Source of the DNA: Rhodocollybia butyracea
Taxonomy: Eukaryota > Basidiomycota > Agaricomycetes > Agaricales > Omphalotaceae
Reading direction: 5' to 3'
Length of the DNA: 64,000 nt
NCBI GenBank assembly: GCA_015501585.1
Contig: JADNRY010000113.1
Location: forward strand, 124,001-188,000
A model generated the notes under the pieces. That model was not told the origin of the DNA. It worked only from the letters and a program-made list of their open reading frames with translations, and ran no database searches. Within the stretch, counting starts at the first letter, position 1; every line of letters begins with the position of its first letter. Shown one piece after another: positions 21,505-34,073 of the stretch. The position numbers and the translations under genes are program-made.

Positions 21505-22611
21505 CTTGCATTAACAGAGAAAAGTCTTGGAAAAGTCGGATCCGATGAGTATCCTTCCTCCAAAAAACCTCCAGGATTGGGATAATCCAGGTCGCACAGG
21601 ATGATAGCATTCAAGATCCCGTCGTCCCCTGACTTCAACTCGGCAATTCATTGAGAGTCAGAAGCCAGGTAGTTCTGAGCCAGTTATTCCGAAATACTTT
21701 ACAAGTGGATGAGCTAGGTGCCCAGCGTGAGAATTAGCACTGAGCCTATACTATCATCGACTCATCGTCTACGTACCTATCGATATCATAAATCTAGTTT
21801 TTCAAACCTTCAACCTACCGACTCCTCAGAATCACTTAGACGGTCCGGGTGGGCCTTTGCCGCGTGTTTTTGAGTACCTACATAGTACACGGGTGAAGCC
21901 ACAGCCAAACTCGATATTGGACACTTATTCCCTACAATTTCTACAGCCAAAAATTCAGCCCATTAACTAAGGAGGCGGGACCGGAGGCTTTCACGGCCTG
22001 ACCTCGGAGCGTCGGCTTAGTCTCGGGCTCCATCCCTATAGACTATCGGTAAATCTTGTCGTGAATGTAGCGAGAAGGCTTGCGAGAAGGCTTAGTAGCG
22101 CCGACGGCAGCCTGGCTCCAGAGTCTCCAGATTCTCCAGATACCTCTGTTGCCATTCTCCGAAAGTTGTGGGCGCGATGTCGATGAGATGTAGTACCTGT
22201 TGCTTTTCCGACGATACAAAGAGCGTCAATACAGCGTAATTGCGTTTTGATTTTACTGGTGGTCAACATAATGATTAATCAGGACCAAGTCAGGACTTAA
22301 ATCCCTTCAACGTTGCGGGGTATCAAGCTCAACGCAGATGTTCTTGGACATACCGTCACATACGGAGAACAGCATGTCGTCTTAGCTTTACGTTTTTTGA
22401 GCTTGATACATGTGTGTTGTCCCCTGCTTGTTGAATCGCATCAGTTCCTTGCGAGTAGCTTTAAATTAATAGTGCGACGTCCCACCCACCGAATGAGCAC
22501 CATTGACGCCATTAAAGTCGTCTTCTATATTTGATCTTCCTTTCACATTTGCTTGTCTGCTGAAACATCTTTGCAATCAGTAAACTTGAAGATACAAGTT
22601 CATACGTATGA
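21505..22611. other. Intergenic between two glycosidase genes
   Basis: Promoter region of GH62 and 3' flank of the GH5-type gene. No supported gene. Near 22060-22090 GCGAGAAGGCTT is tandemly repeated twice. Confidence 0.55.
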
Positions 22612-24444
22612 TTACTCCCCAGCTCCAAGAATGCTAGCATTTGCTGTTAGGATCTTGTTGAGCTCGTCCCTCTTCTCACACTTCTTAAACGCAAAACTCT
22701 CCGCCAAATCCGCGATTTCCTTCTCCGACAAGCCAATAAACATCTCTGCCCATTCCTTCACTAAAAACTCGGCAACCAATATCGTTCTTGATATCCGGGT
22801 CACTCGATTTTCCAGACTCCAAATAGGTGGGTAGAGCTTCCGGTTCGTTTCAGAAACCTCATCTTTGAGTAGATTGATTATAGGATAATAGATGTGCTTG
22901 ACATGTTTATCATCTGCACCCCATGCATCGACAGCAAGTCGGTGCTTTTTGAGGAGAAATTCTCGGAATCGTTTCATGTATGGTGTTTCTTGCGAGACAT
23001 AGACCATTCCCTGGAAACCGATATCCTTGTACAGCCAGATGGACCAGCTGAGGCAGTCCTAAGCAGTGATTTGAGATTAGCGTATGAATAAGAGTAGCAA
23101 ATCTGAACACTGACCTTCCGATATATTTCAAGCTGGTCTTTCAGAACGGAATACCGCCTTCGGTTCATTTCTTCCGTCATCTCACCATCGTACTCTATCC
23201 TGCAATATACAGGCCCCCATTCACCATTCCAAACACACAATCCTCTATCATCCATCCATTTTCTTTTTCGTTCATAAGCAGCTTTCATCTTCGCCTTCTG
23301 CTCGACACTGCCCTCATAGACTTCAGGAGAATTGGGGAATCCAAATGTTGAGTAATCGTGAATGGCGAAGGCGATGTTAGAGCCCCATCGAGTAGCTGAA
23401 TCATCCGGAAACTTTGTAAAGTCTGTAGCAAAAGTGTTTCCATCAAGGAAAAGGATATGATTTGAATCCACTGAATGAACGGCGGCACAAGTCCTATCGT
23501 AAAGGTTGATAAGACCAGTGTGATTGGGGTGAGGATCAGCGGGCTCGTTCATGAGCTGTTAACAGGTAAGCAAAATCTTGAAACACGATGTGAGACGATC
23601 AAACATTATATCCTGCAATCCAAACATTATCCTTGTAATGCTGGGCAATCTGCTCCCAGAGCCAGACGAACCGGTCTTGAAAGTCTTTGTGTTTCCAGAA
23701 ATTGCCGAAATGGGTACCAGCGTCAGCATGCCATCCACCGCTCTGGCTGTCAGGCAGTGAGAACTTTTGCAAACGCTGACTAGATGCGAAAACTCACCCT
23801 CCAGGTGCTGAATGTACATCGATTATCGTGTATATACCTTCCGCGGCACAAAGCGAAACTGCTCGATCAAGATGCTTGAAAGCGTCCATTTTTAGAACGC
23901 GAGGATTCATATCATCTACAAGGAAGGACTAGGTAAAATCCCAGATGAAACTGGAAGAACATTCATTACTAGCCTTCGAAATGGTGATAGTTGACGGCAA
24001 TTCGAACGCAGTTTAAACCTAGAGATTTGAAGAATTTGGCATCTGCTTCAGCGAAAAAGTTATCCAAGAACTACCAGGTAAAGGGCAAAGTTAACACGCT
24101 GGTGACTCAGAGCAGAGAGACATACATACTTTCTCAAAGAACAAAGCTGCCTTTTCGGCGCCAATAGCTTCAGCAAGAGCATCTCGAATATGGAATTCGC
24201 ATCCGGGAAACCCTGAGCAGGGAATATATCAGATGTTGCTTGAAGGATGTCCTGGAGGGACTACGCGCCTGAGATAAAGTTCTCCATCCTATCCAAGTCA
24301 CAATTACTTCTTCTTAAGTCGTTTGGTGTGAGTCAAACGCAAGACGTACATCATCCATCCTCCCAATCCCGCACCAAGCAGTACTACCGGTTTTCCAGTT
24401 CTAGCGTCAGCGAATTGTGTCCCAGATACCTTGAGATACGACAT
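22612..24444 (-). CDS. Glycoside hydrolase family 5-type enzyme
   Basis: A beta-glycosidase of the (beta/alpha)8 fold. On the minus strand the protein starts MSYLKVSGTQFADARTGKPV with GAGLGGWM, then ENFIS and GFPGCEFHIRDALAEAIGAE, FFKSLGLNCVRIAVNYHHFE, GIYTIIDVHSAPGGQSGGWH, WIAGYNLMNEPADPHP (the Glu of NEP is the expected acid/base), AFAIHDYSTFGFP, GLCVWNGEWGPVY (the Glu is the expected nucleophile) and SIWLYKDIGFQGMVYVS. A roughly 110-residue C-terminal extension ends at a TAA at 22612. No signal peptide is seen, so an intracellular or non-classically exported enzyme is possible. About seven short introns. The substrate is not evident: glucan or glucoside are both possible for GH5. I cannot place the subfamily. 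Confidence 0.85.
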
Positions 24445-25784
24445 AGCTGGCAGTAAGTCAGGAGGCCTGATGATCTGGATTTGCGGCCCGAGAATCAGAA
24501 ATTATGTAATCGCTGAAATTGTTGTTGAGGAAAGAGCAGCCGTATAGCATTACTTCGACTCCAATGTTACAAGGTTTGCTTTTGGGAGACAAGAAAGAAT
24601 CTGAAAAGTGAAGCTAGTGAAGACGTCGCTGCCAAAGCCTAATACATAAATGATTGACTCATGTTGCCATTGTGGCGACGGCGTCAACGTTCCATTTATA
24701 GTAATCCAAGTAGACTGAAGTAGAGATAAGGCAAGTACTAGCATACGATACGGGTGCCAAGAAGATATAATAAAAATCTAAGCTTGTGAACCCAGACGCA
24801 GTAGTAAACATACGCATAGGCTCGTAGCTTTCATAAGGAGAAACGGAAGGAAGGAGAAATGGAAGGAAGAAGGTAAAGTATGTTTGCGAATGAAATTGGC
24901 GCGCACAAAGTCCAGAAGGCGTGGAACAGTGTCAGCCAATTCCAGTACACAAGGTGAGACAGGCCGGCCTACATCAGCTGTAAGGAAGCATGAGGATAAG
25001 ACCCGAACACACCAAGCGTGCAGGGATAGAAAGGGGAATGGAGGGTGGGGCATTAAAAACCATAAGATATGATTGAGAAGACTACAAAGAGTCTGAGCGA
25101 AGGAAAGAGGACCGTAGCAACCTACGGCATGAGTGCAGCAACGAGAGAGATAAACTCTCTCAAGCGCACGCGTCACTGCGCTTATTCTACCGCACCGTGC
25201 GGACCGAACAAGTGAGTGACTCCGTGTCTTCTGCTGGCCGTGGCTTGCCTTATCTTACACTAAGGCTAGCCGTACACAAGTGTATGTAGCTTCAGCTGGC
25301 AATAAAGATCTTTCATGGGTGGTCAATCTTCGAGTAAAAAACATTCTTTCCATTTAGAGACGAAGGAAGATAATTCGCTGCCTATAGTCTGAAAACGATA
25401 AGCTTGGTGCGAGTTATTTTATGTGTTCACTAGAACTTTTGATCATGTTTAAAGCCTGGTCAAGTTTTTTGAAATAATTGAACGAACGAATGTAATTGTA
25501 TATACAGTATGGGTCATGAAATGCAAATGCAGAGACGGTGAGTAGTAAGCAACGCGGTGGCAATGATAGTAGAGCGTCGCGAGAAAATATACATAGAAAG
25601 AGAAATAAATGAAATGCTAGTAACCGATGTAACTTTCATGCGAGATAAAGAAAATCCGAGAGAATTCAGAATCAAAACTCACAGCATGGTAAACAATGAT
25701 AATCATGATGTTGATATCCAGCGAACAAGAGCAAAACGTTTCCGGGAACTCCAAGCAACCACCATTCCCAACATCTGGGCGTCC
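24445..25784. other. Intergenic
   Basis: 5' flank of the GH5-type gene and 3' flank of the telobox gene. A 132-codon minus-strand frame at 24778-25176 is Cys/Leu-rich without family resemblance, and I do not call it a gene. Confidence 0.5.
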
Positions 25785-28700
25785 TCACTGCCTCGCTCCA
25801 TCCCAGCTCGCCCTTTTCCTCTTATTCCTTTCACTCCTCTCGACCCCTCCGTTATTCCTCCGAGTCAGCATCAAATCCTGAGGACACACACTCGAACTCG
25901 AACCCATACCCATCACATTGGCCGCACCCGTGCTCTGTCCTCGTTGATGATGCCCTTGTTGACCCGCACGACCTGGATGATGGCTGGTCCTCAAATGTTG
26001 CATCGAATGAGTATGAGAAAGTGAATGAGATCTTGCAGGTAAAGAAGGCGCCTGAACCGGAGGAGCAACAGCAGCTTTAACATTGGTACTTCCTCCAAAT
26101 CCACCTCCTTCCATCATCCGTCTCCCAGCCAACGTAAAGTTGTGTGCATTACCTGCTGGCGGCGACCTCGAACTTTGCGCCAAATCCAACGCTTGTCTCG
26201 ATGCTGCTTCTGCCGAAGAGTCCCACATCGCTGGCATCCCATAATGCAGGTCCAAGAATGGAAGGTTGTACTGGTTCTCACTCTGCGAGGCAAGGAATAG
26301 GGAAGCGAAAGTTGGGGGGTTCGGTAGCGGAATCTGGGCAGCAGCGGCAGGAGTTGATAAAGCGCCTACTCCTGCCGGAGGACTAGCCGGGTTGGATTGG
26401 GGTTGCAAAGACGCCGAATCATCCATACTGGTATCCGGCTCAGATTGATAACTCAGTGATGGCGACGACAGTGGTGGTGGCGAAATCCTCATCATTTCCG
26501 GCTGGGAGTTTGTGTGGACCTGTGCTGGTCTTGAACTATCCAGGCCTACGCGGTCCACAGGAGGGACGGAAATGGATCTTCCATGAGAAGACGAAGAAGA
26601 ATACGATCCTACTGTCCCTGCCCTAGCACTTTTTCTAAGCCCTCTCAGATGCCTTGGTTTCGTCAATGGTGTAGCTGGAGGCGTTAAGTGCTGTTCGTCA
26701 TCTGAAGGACAATCATACGAAAAGTTTTCTTCTCTGCCGCCTCCGTTTGCAAAAGAGCGGCGGACATCCACATCATCCTCGTCATCGAGGTCCTTCAAGT
26801 CAACATGAACCAGATCCTCGAATGTGAGTGTTTTGTGCAGCCGAGATTCGGACATGACAGACTGAGACCTGTGATTTCGACGACGAATAGTGTCTCGTTG
26901 AGAGCGATGATGATGCTGTGACTCCAGAGTCTCCTTCTGCGCTTCGGGAGGCGAAGGCGACATGTCCATGATCCCAACATCGTGGTCCATACCACCAGAG
27001 GAAGAATCTGCCTGGCTGGGATCGTCTGATGTGATACCCGTAAGTTCAAATTCGTCAATTCCCGGCAATGAAGACAACACTGGAGTCTGCGCATGAAGCT
27101 GCAGGGGATGGATGCCCGAGTTTTGAGGTATTCCAGTACCAGATCCGGTTCCTGGCATGACGCCCATTCCCGATAGGCCGAGCCCAAGTCCATGTTGATC
27201 ATGAGCAAACGGCTGCACAGGCTGATGCGTTCTTGAACTGAAGATCAAGTCTCCCGCGTAGTCCGAGTGATGAGTGAATCCTCTTCCACCAGGAGCGACC
27301 GAACCCATACCTCCGTCCATGGACATACTGCCACTCATTAACCCGCCGCCTATTCCACCCCATTCATCTGACAATGCGGACCGGGAATCGTAGTCGTCGG
27401 TTAAGCCAAGGTCAGACGAGAAGGACATGTTATCGTAAGGGTTGAACGAGGGAGAAGAAAACGAATGCGAGTGAGAGTACAAGTTGTGGGAGTTCGATGC
27501 GGTTGGAGGGACAAGGTCGTACCGGTCGAATACCCCATGTCCATTATGCTCACTAGAATCGTTGTTACCCGCAAACGAAAGATTATGGTTATGCATAGGA
27601 TTGAATAAATCAGAGTTGAGAGAGTTGAGCGTCTGCAGAGAAAACCCGGGGGGCGAGTTGAAGGTGGAGAAGGGCGAAGATGGAGATAGATTACCACCTC
27701 CGTCGAGGTTGTTGTTGCCCGGAGTGCTGCTATCCAGTCTCGGATTCGATGAGAACCAATCCTGGGTTCCCCAGGCTGACTTTCCTATCATCATAGTCGC
27801 CATTCCGGTGTTGACATTCCCAGTATCGCCATAACCGTACTCTCCGAAAGAAGTATCCATCATATCACCCGAATTATCAACTTCATCGTCTGTGGCAGCT
27901 GTCGACGACGTTACGGGTGAAGAAGAAAACGAGGATGAAGGTTTTTGTGACCAAGTGAGGGCAGACGGAGCATGCGAGTTGCTAGCGGATCGTGTCATGC
28001 GTGTCGGTTTAGCTACCTCTTCATCCCCAGAGCTGTCTTCATCCTCGGAAGGAGCATTACTCTGTGGTACACTTTTAGTTCCGCCGCGGAAGATACCTTG
28101 AGAAGTGTTTCGTCTGCGACGGCGAGTCTGCATTCGGACAGGGCCAGTGGTGGACATTGCCAACTGATCATCCGTAACTGCACGACTGGGCAACTTCCTC
28201 GGCGAAGTAGCTGGTGTATTCGGTCCTGAAGTGAACACAGGCGTTGTGGCTGATGTAGTTTTCTTCTTCACCGCTGTCCGAGGCTTGTATCCTGCAGCCT
28301 GATACAGCTCGGGAAATGCATTACGAAACCGGTCTCGCAAATCCGTGGAACGGCGGTTCTGTTCTTGGAAGATTGGGTCTTTGACAATGGTCGCCCAGAC
28401 TGTACCATGTTTCTCGTAGCCAGCTTTGAGTGCCCTGTCCTCTTCTTCCGTGAACGGTCTGCGCTTCTTGGATCGTGTTTTTTCGAAAAGTGAGGAGCCA
28501 TCCGGAAGCGTAGAGCGAATCTTTGTGGAAAGATGTGTACGGGCGTTGGGATAATGTTGTTTGTAGGCGTCTGGAAAGTATGTGCGGAATCTAAAAGGGA
28601 TTTTTAGCGTTAAATGAAGAACCGAGATATGATACGAACCGGTCTTTCAAGTCTACGGGTGACCTATTATCAAATGTCAATGTGGGATCGCTGAGAATAG

Positions 28701-29141
28701 TCTTCCAGTTTCCAACTCCGTGCTAAATATGAGGTTAGATATACGTCAATATTCGTTTGGTTCATACACGCGCACCTTGTTGCAGCCGTCGACGAGCATC
28801 TGAGTCTCCTCCGGAGACCATTTTTTCCTAAGTTTCCTTTCCTGCCATTCATCTTCTCCTTCGACGACGACTTTTCGCAACTTTGCCTTTTTCTCCTCGA
28901 GTTCCAGGCCAGTATCGTCGCGAAAACTCCATGAGCTAGCTGGTACAACTGGTGGTGAAGATGGCAGAGCAAGCGATACTCTTCTTTGCTTAGATGATCC
29001 AGCAACACTGGTAGCGGCAGAAGACGAAGTAGACGGAAGAAAGGGAGCTTTAAAGGAAAAAGTTTCGGCTGAAGGTGCTTTGAATTTGGGCAAAGGGGAA
29101 GACGTCGAATCCAGCGTGACCGCCGTCGCCGTCGTAGTCAT
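25785..29141 (-). CDS. Telobox double-Myb DNA-binding protein (Tay1/Teb1-like)
   Basis: A probable nuclear protein that binds double-stranded TTAGGG-type repeats. After about 100 low-complexity residues the first Myb repeat begins LRKKWSPEETQMLVDGCNK and ends in the telobox SPVDLKDRFRTYFP (exons around 28790-28600). The second begins SKKRRPFTEEEDRALKAGYE and ends STDLRDRFRNAFPELYQ (to about 28300). The VDLKD(R/K) box in the third helix is the telomere-binding signature, and two adjacent repeats match Tay1 of Yarrowia and Ustilago and Teb1 of fission yeast. A very long (over 800 residues) Ser/Asn/Gly/Pro-rich tail follows, almost all in one exon, ending NKRKRASWDG. The start ATG at 29141 gives MTTTATAVTLDSTSS. 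In fission yeast Teb1 also acts as a transcription factor, so a gene-regulatory role is equally possible. Confidence 0.82.
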
Positions 29142-31055
29142 TATTTTTTTCCGATTGACAAAGTCCGAGCCAGCTGCAAACTTTGATAACAAGTTGCCAA
29201 ATGCTACAAAGAGATCGAAAGATGCTGGTTGGTTGAAAGACAGAAAACTGGGTAAAGGGTGTCGTATATCTTTAAGCACCCGGCAACCACGTTGTTCTGG
29301 TACAAGTAACAGAAATAGACTTAATGGCCAAAACATCTCACACTATTGATCTCACCTTCGTATGTCTTACCGCCATAAACTGTACAGTTTTACACAGCGG
29401 TGGCTTCGTTACTCACAGCGGACAAATGAGCAGACATTTATTTCTACTTGCCCCTGCGCCTCATGTATACATCGTGTTTATATGCCTGTAATTACATAGG
29501 GCCATTTTGGAGCATCTATCACAGGAAGAAGTTTTACGTCGTGGAGCATGCTAGCTGGTAGCTTTTGAAGAGGAACATTGGCATTACTTATATGAAAGGA
29601 GCTCGAAGAAACTATCCGCGAACGAAACGAATAGCCGCAGCCAAGATGCTTCCATAAATAACGGGCGGCGGAAGTACACCCATTACCATAGGTGGTCACA
29701 GCCTCCCAAACAGGCTGGAGCGACGAGGCTGGAGCACTGATCGACTCGGAGGACGGTCAACAACAGAACCTCTTATAACCCTTGATCGATGATCATTGGG
29801 GCCGCAAAGAGCTCAATCTCGCTTGACAAGGTTTTGTCTCGGTAGCGGACCCGCCTGTTAGAATTCAGTTAAATAAAAAACCACCACAGCACGTTTACGA
29901 TGAAGTGGAGTCTGGGCAAGCTGCAACAAATTCAGTCTTGCTGCATGAAAGCCCACTCAATTAGTATCGACTTGACCAACACCAGAGTTGCCCGTACACC
30001 GTCATCCTCCGTAGGATATTCTCCACGTCGCTGGGTCTTTCTTACTTACCTACTCTCCTCCACCGCCTCAGCTTGATCCCAAGCCACTTGGCACTGTCCA
30101 TGTATTCGGATCCCTGGTCCCATTGAGATCCTCACACTGTGATTCGACCAAGCTACCGAGTTCTACATGGAGTCGAAGGACCTCGTTGAACCAATCCCAT
30201 CTCAGGATTCAGAAAAGGAGTTGGCTCCACTTGCTCGCCGGAAACTTATACATAAAGAGAAATGATGCGGGCCCGAAGAAGAGAAGCTGCCTCCGAGTCA
30301 CAGAAGGTAGGATAGTCTATAAGATGTATACATCCAATGCAGGGCTCTGTATGTCGTCAAAGAGCTGAAGCGCTGATCTCGCCGGGATGTACTCTAGTAC
30401 CCTTGCGTGAGTTGATTTCGGACTTGGATTGAGAGTCCGAGGTTTAAACGTTTATACCCAAGGATCCGCAAAGCATTATTGAGTTGCGTTGTCTTCGAGG
30501 CAGGCTGATACGAGATATTAGGGTATGCAAGGGTCAGATGGGTCCAAAACTGTCCAAAGACATACCTAGCGAACCATCGCCATCTGCGCAGCCAGACGCT
30601 TCGCCATAAGTATAGGATAGTACAGTACATCCGCGAGATTCAGATCTAAGATACAGGTTATAGTCCCTTTGGTGAGTGAATACATCGAAGATTGGGACTA
30701 TTTTGGTTGTCGTTGTTGTTGCCTTCACCGTTTTCAAATTTCATTCGACGGTGGCTGCACGCAGATGTTTCTCCAGCGCTAGAATGTTCTTGTTTTAAGG
30801 CATAGATGTTGTTAAATTGGCTGATTTATGTATGACTCTAAAATCGGACGCTGAGCTGCATGATAGTCACCAGGCTACTATTTGTGGTCCTGCCAGTGAA
30901 AGTGTAGGTTTTGTCGGCCCGGATCAGACGGAAACAAAAAGCGGACAAGGCTGCACCTCGAAAATTCATTCCAGTTCAGATACTGGATATATACCAAAAT
31001 ATAGAAATAGTAATAATGATTTATTTATTTAAATAAACGAGTACTTGAGTGCCCA
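29142..31055. other. Long intergenic stretch, no gene recognised
   Basis: About 1.9 kb between the telobox gene and the small membrane-protein gene. Frames of 60-80 codons near 30123-30737 have no family resemblance. An ATG near 30163 starts a 32-codon frame (MESKDLVEPIPSQDSEK), too short to call. No tRNA-like B box was seen. Confidence 0.45.
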
Positions 31056-31718
31056 TTAAATATTACGAATACTGAACACTTCCGATGTCCTACCACAGTA
31101 GAACGCCAGAATCCGAGTATCGGGCTGTTCATTCCAAAGCCTCAGGGAGCGAGGATAACAACCCCCGCATAAAAAGAACACCGACGCCAATCTGTAAGAG
31201 CCGCGCATACATGGGAATTCCAGGGTTGGGCCCTCCGTACGCCCATAAGACTGCATGCGAGAGAAGTTTGAATCAGGTGGAATGTACCCCCCATAATGGT
31301 CTCTCTGATAATTAGCAGCGAAGGAGCCTACATATATGATAGAACATTAGAAATTTGTATCCAAGGTCACCGAAGAAGTGAAAAGCCAATCACCTTTCCT
31401 GATGCCCGTATCATTCCCAAATCCGAGTATCCACAATGGGATTGAAAGAATGGTCCTACAGATTCTGAACGGCATCCAAATAATCACTTTACAGAGCCTG
31501 AATGGCCAAGTTAAGATTGTCGGATTATAGATGAGGAATAAACAGCCAGCACTATGAATGAACGGGTGATTTTTAGCTAGGAGGACGCGTTAGTGGCAAC
31601 GCTTTTTGACAATCGAGGACAGAGACTTACCAAGTTGATCATTGAAGTCGAGGAATCCCTCCAGGACCTCTGCATCGGATGGGCCGTTGAGTGTAGAGTC
31701 GTCGAGGACAGCAGACAT
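31056..31718 (-). CDS. Small membrane-associated protein of unknown function
   Basis: Three exons (31718-31631, 31576-31394, 31327-31056), both introns canonical and in frame, give 180 residues. The sequence starts MSAVLDDSTLNGPSDAEVLE and GFLDFNDQL, then has a hydrophobic, aromatic stretch rich in Trp, Pro and Cys (CLFLIYNPTILTWPFRLCKV and onward to LWILGFG), followed by SFAANYQRDHYGGYIP with a small basic tail. The hydrophobic part could be one or two membrane segments or re-entrant loops. I do not recognise the family. The consistent splicing and the conserved-looking YGGYIPxxSxFSRxQSYG block argue that it is real. It lies just downstream of, and on the same strand as, the DUF6534 gene. 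The last part of exon 3 may instead be intronic or UTR. Confidence 0.55.
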
Positions 31719-32180
31719 CGAGATATTGGCGGGGAAAAGAGGGACTAAACTCCTTCGAAGGCACGTGTTGACTAAAATAAAGTTCTACCCATGGTTGAAT
31801 GAGTGTAGTAGTTCCGCCATAAAGACGCTAATGCGGCTGGTGCATAAGGTACGAAGGTACGAAGGAAAACAAACTGCCTCCGAGTTTCAGAGTCCTCGTA
31901 AAGTGCATGCTATGTTACATATGATTATGATTATTTATCTCGACCGACTCTGTTATTGGTTGGAGTTGAACCTTCCTTCCATCCATCTCGAGCCTAGGGG
32001 CCAAGTCCATCCTCCACGGGGTGCGTGTATAGGTATATACATTACGAGATCGAGGATAGTAAACTCGGAAGACAATCATGCCAGAAAGAACGGGCTTGAT
32101 GCTACAACTCCGATGCATCTTCCACACTTCAGTGAGATTTTCCGGCCGCTATACCGTACCTTGTTATGCAAGATATTATT

Positions 32181-34073
32181 TTAAGCCATATCACATATGG
32201 ACTTGGCTTTTTTTCGAACATCGTCGCTACTCTCATCGAGGTATTTTCCTTGGTTGGAAGAGCCATTATCCATACTTTTGCCTATGTCCCGCATTTCATG
32301 CTGTTCCACATCAACGAATACTTCGGGAGTAATGGTAGCAACATGGCCTTCAGTCTTGGAAAAAATTCAGTGAAAGGTGGCCCTCAAAGATCTCTAGGAT
32401 GATTCGTACCTTCGTACTGAAAAGTGCAAACATCCCCGTAAATGGAGAGTGGCCGCTAGTGCTGTTGAAGGCCCATCTATCTTTTTCCCTGAGACTTGAT
32501 CTAGAGTTGAGACTGCTCAGGAGCGAGACAGAGTACAACTTGCCGAGGGCAAGGTTGAAGATTAAATGTCTGGGTGGAATAAGAATCCCAACGAAGAAAA
32601 AAAAAGCGTTCACTTACGTTCCATCGGGCTAGCAAATTTTGATTTAAATCTTCACAAAGCGGCGAAAATTATGCCTACTTACGATGATAAGATATAGAAT
32701 CAGATCGGTAATGGAACATATGGTAGTTAGCATACCAGTCTGGACGGTCACTGGAGTGAAAGTTCAATTAATACTTACGTCGATTGCAAAGAAAAGAAAT
32801 ATGCTCACGAAGAATGATTCTATTGACGAGTTGGTCTGAGGCCTTGAACCCAGACTTGTGTCGTCTCTGGATATTCCGAATATCAGACCAGGCAGAAATA
32901 ACCCCACGCAGAAACTCGTACCCTAAACTTGAGATTGGTATGCCAAAAATAATCGTAAGCCTGCCGTGTCACTCACAGGTGCAGAACAAGAACAAGGGTA
33001 ATAAAAATATCAGCGACGCTGTCAGTAAGTAGCCAGACAATGACCCAGGGCTTCATAGGGACTTCAACGTTAAAACAGACGCCATAATATTTAAAACGTA
33101 CGCACTTTGAATGCAACGAAATCAACAAAGTCGGGATGGAATTTGATATTCACGGTCGATCCTATACTACCGACTGGAAGATAGATTAGATATTGGGGTG
33201 TAGTAGTTGAAGAAGTACTAGAAACTCACCGACTCCGGCCAGACTCAGAAGCAAGATGGGAATGGTCATCCAGTAGCTTTTTGTGAGGATTCGCGCGCGC
33301 CAAGTAAAGAATAACTGAACGCAAAACTGCATATCCAAGGTACATCAGTTGAAAGCAACCGGTTCGATGTGAAAAAAACCATATGTACAGCAATAATTCC
33401 CTACGAAAGTGGTCAGAGCAGAGCTACTACGTTGGTTCAAAATCACCCACTGTCAGGGCGGCATCTAGAGTGATAGAAAGCACTAGTAGGCATAACGATA
33501 GGTGAAACTACACGTATGAGTCGTACCAATTGCAAACACTAGGATATATCAGTAAGGATGATAGATCGGTTAATGCAATGTTATATCCTTACCCCAGTTC
33601 GCTCGGGAAAGGAAATCAGGATCATCTGGTACCTGATCGTCAGCAGATTAAATGACAGAAAGCTTGGTAAAAGCCGACCAAAATGGTAGATCAACGAGTC
33701 ATAGAGATATTCTGCCAGAAAGACCGAGTGGCTGAGGTTTATCAAGAATAAGATATAGACCTATAGTTCGATGTCATCATAATACAGCATCGTCCGAGTA
33801 AGATTTGACTCACTAAAAGCTTCATCCATAGCTTATCCCTATGGCAGAATGGGTTAGAACCGCGTCGAAAAGAATATCATCGCGTAATGAGCCTCCGATT
33901 CACTTTTTGAACGTGGTCATGTAAAGGTGTGTCTGAGATATTAGAATCCCAAGTAGAGTCAGATTGAATATAAACCCAATAAACATGGGCCCATGACTAA
34001 AGCAAGGGGTGTTAGTAGAATCAAAACACAAAAATAAGGAAATTTACGCGACGGTGGCAGCGTTGGTCTCCAT
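32181..34073 (-). CDS. DUF6534-type multi-pass membrane protein
   Basis: A minus-strand gene of about ten small exons. Order of segments: METNAATVAHGPMFIGFIF with a first TM, DKLWMKLLVYILFLINLSHS, LAEYLYDSLIYHFGVPDDPD, FAIGTTHT, FCVQLFFTWRARILTKSYWM, TIPILLLSLAGVG, KPWVIVWLLTDSVADIFITL, RRHKSGFKASDQLVNRI, then AFFFFVGILIPP...LALGKLYSVSLLSSLNSRSS, and a hydrophilic C-terminus (TEGHVATITPEVFVDVEQHE) ending at TAA 32181. The QLFFxWR, DxxADxxITxxLV, RRxxSGFxxSDxLVxRL and GKLYxxSLLxxLNxR blocks define the DUF6534 family, membrane proteins that mushrooms carry in dozens of copies. Their role is unknown. The last splice (acceptor TTCCAAG) is chosen because it opens the tail frame. An upstream first exon cannot be excluded. 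Confidence 0.8.

Noticed and set aside
20097..24444. A secondary-metabolite or dedicated biomass-degradation cluster
   Set aside because: Only two adjacent glycosidases with no regulator, transporter or further enzymes; adjacency may be chance.
24778..25176. 132-codon minus-strand frame
   Set aside because: Cys/Leu/Ser-rich with no domain, in a spacer between two genes; probably UTR.
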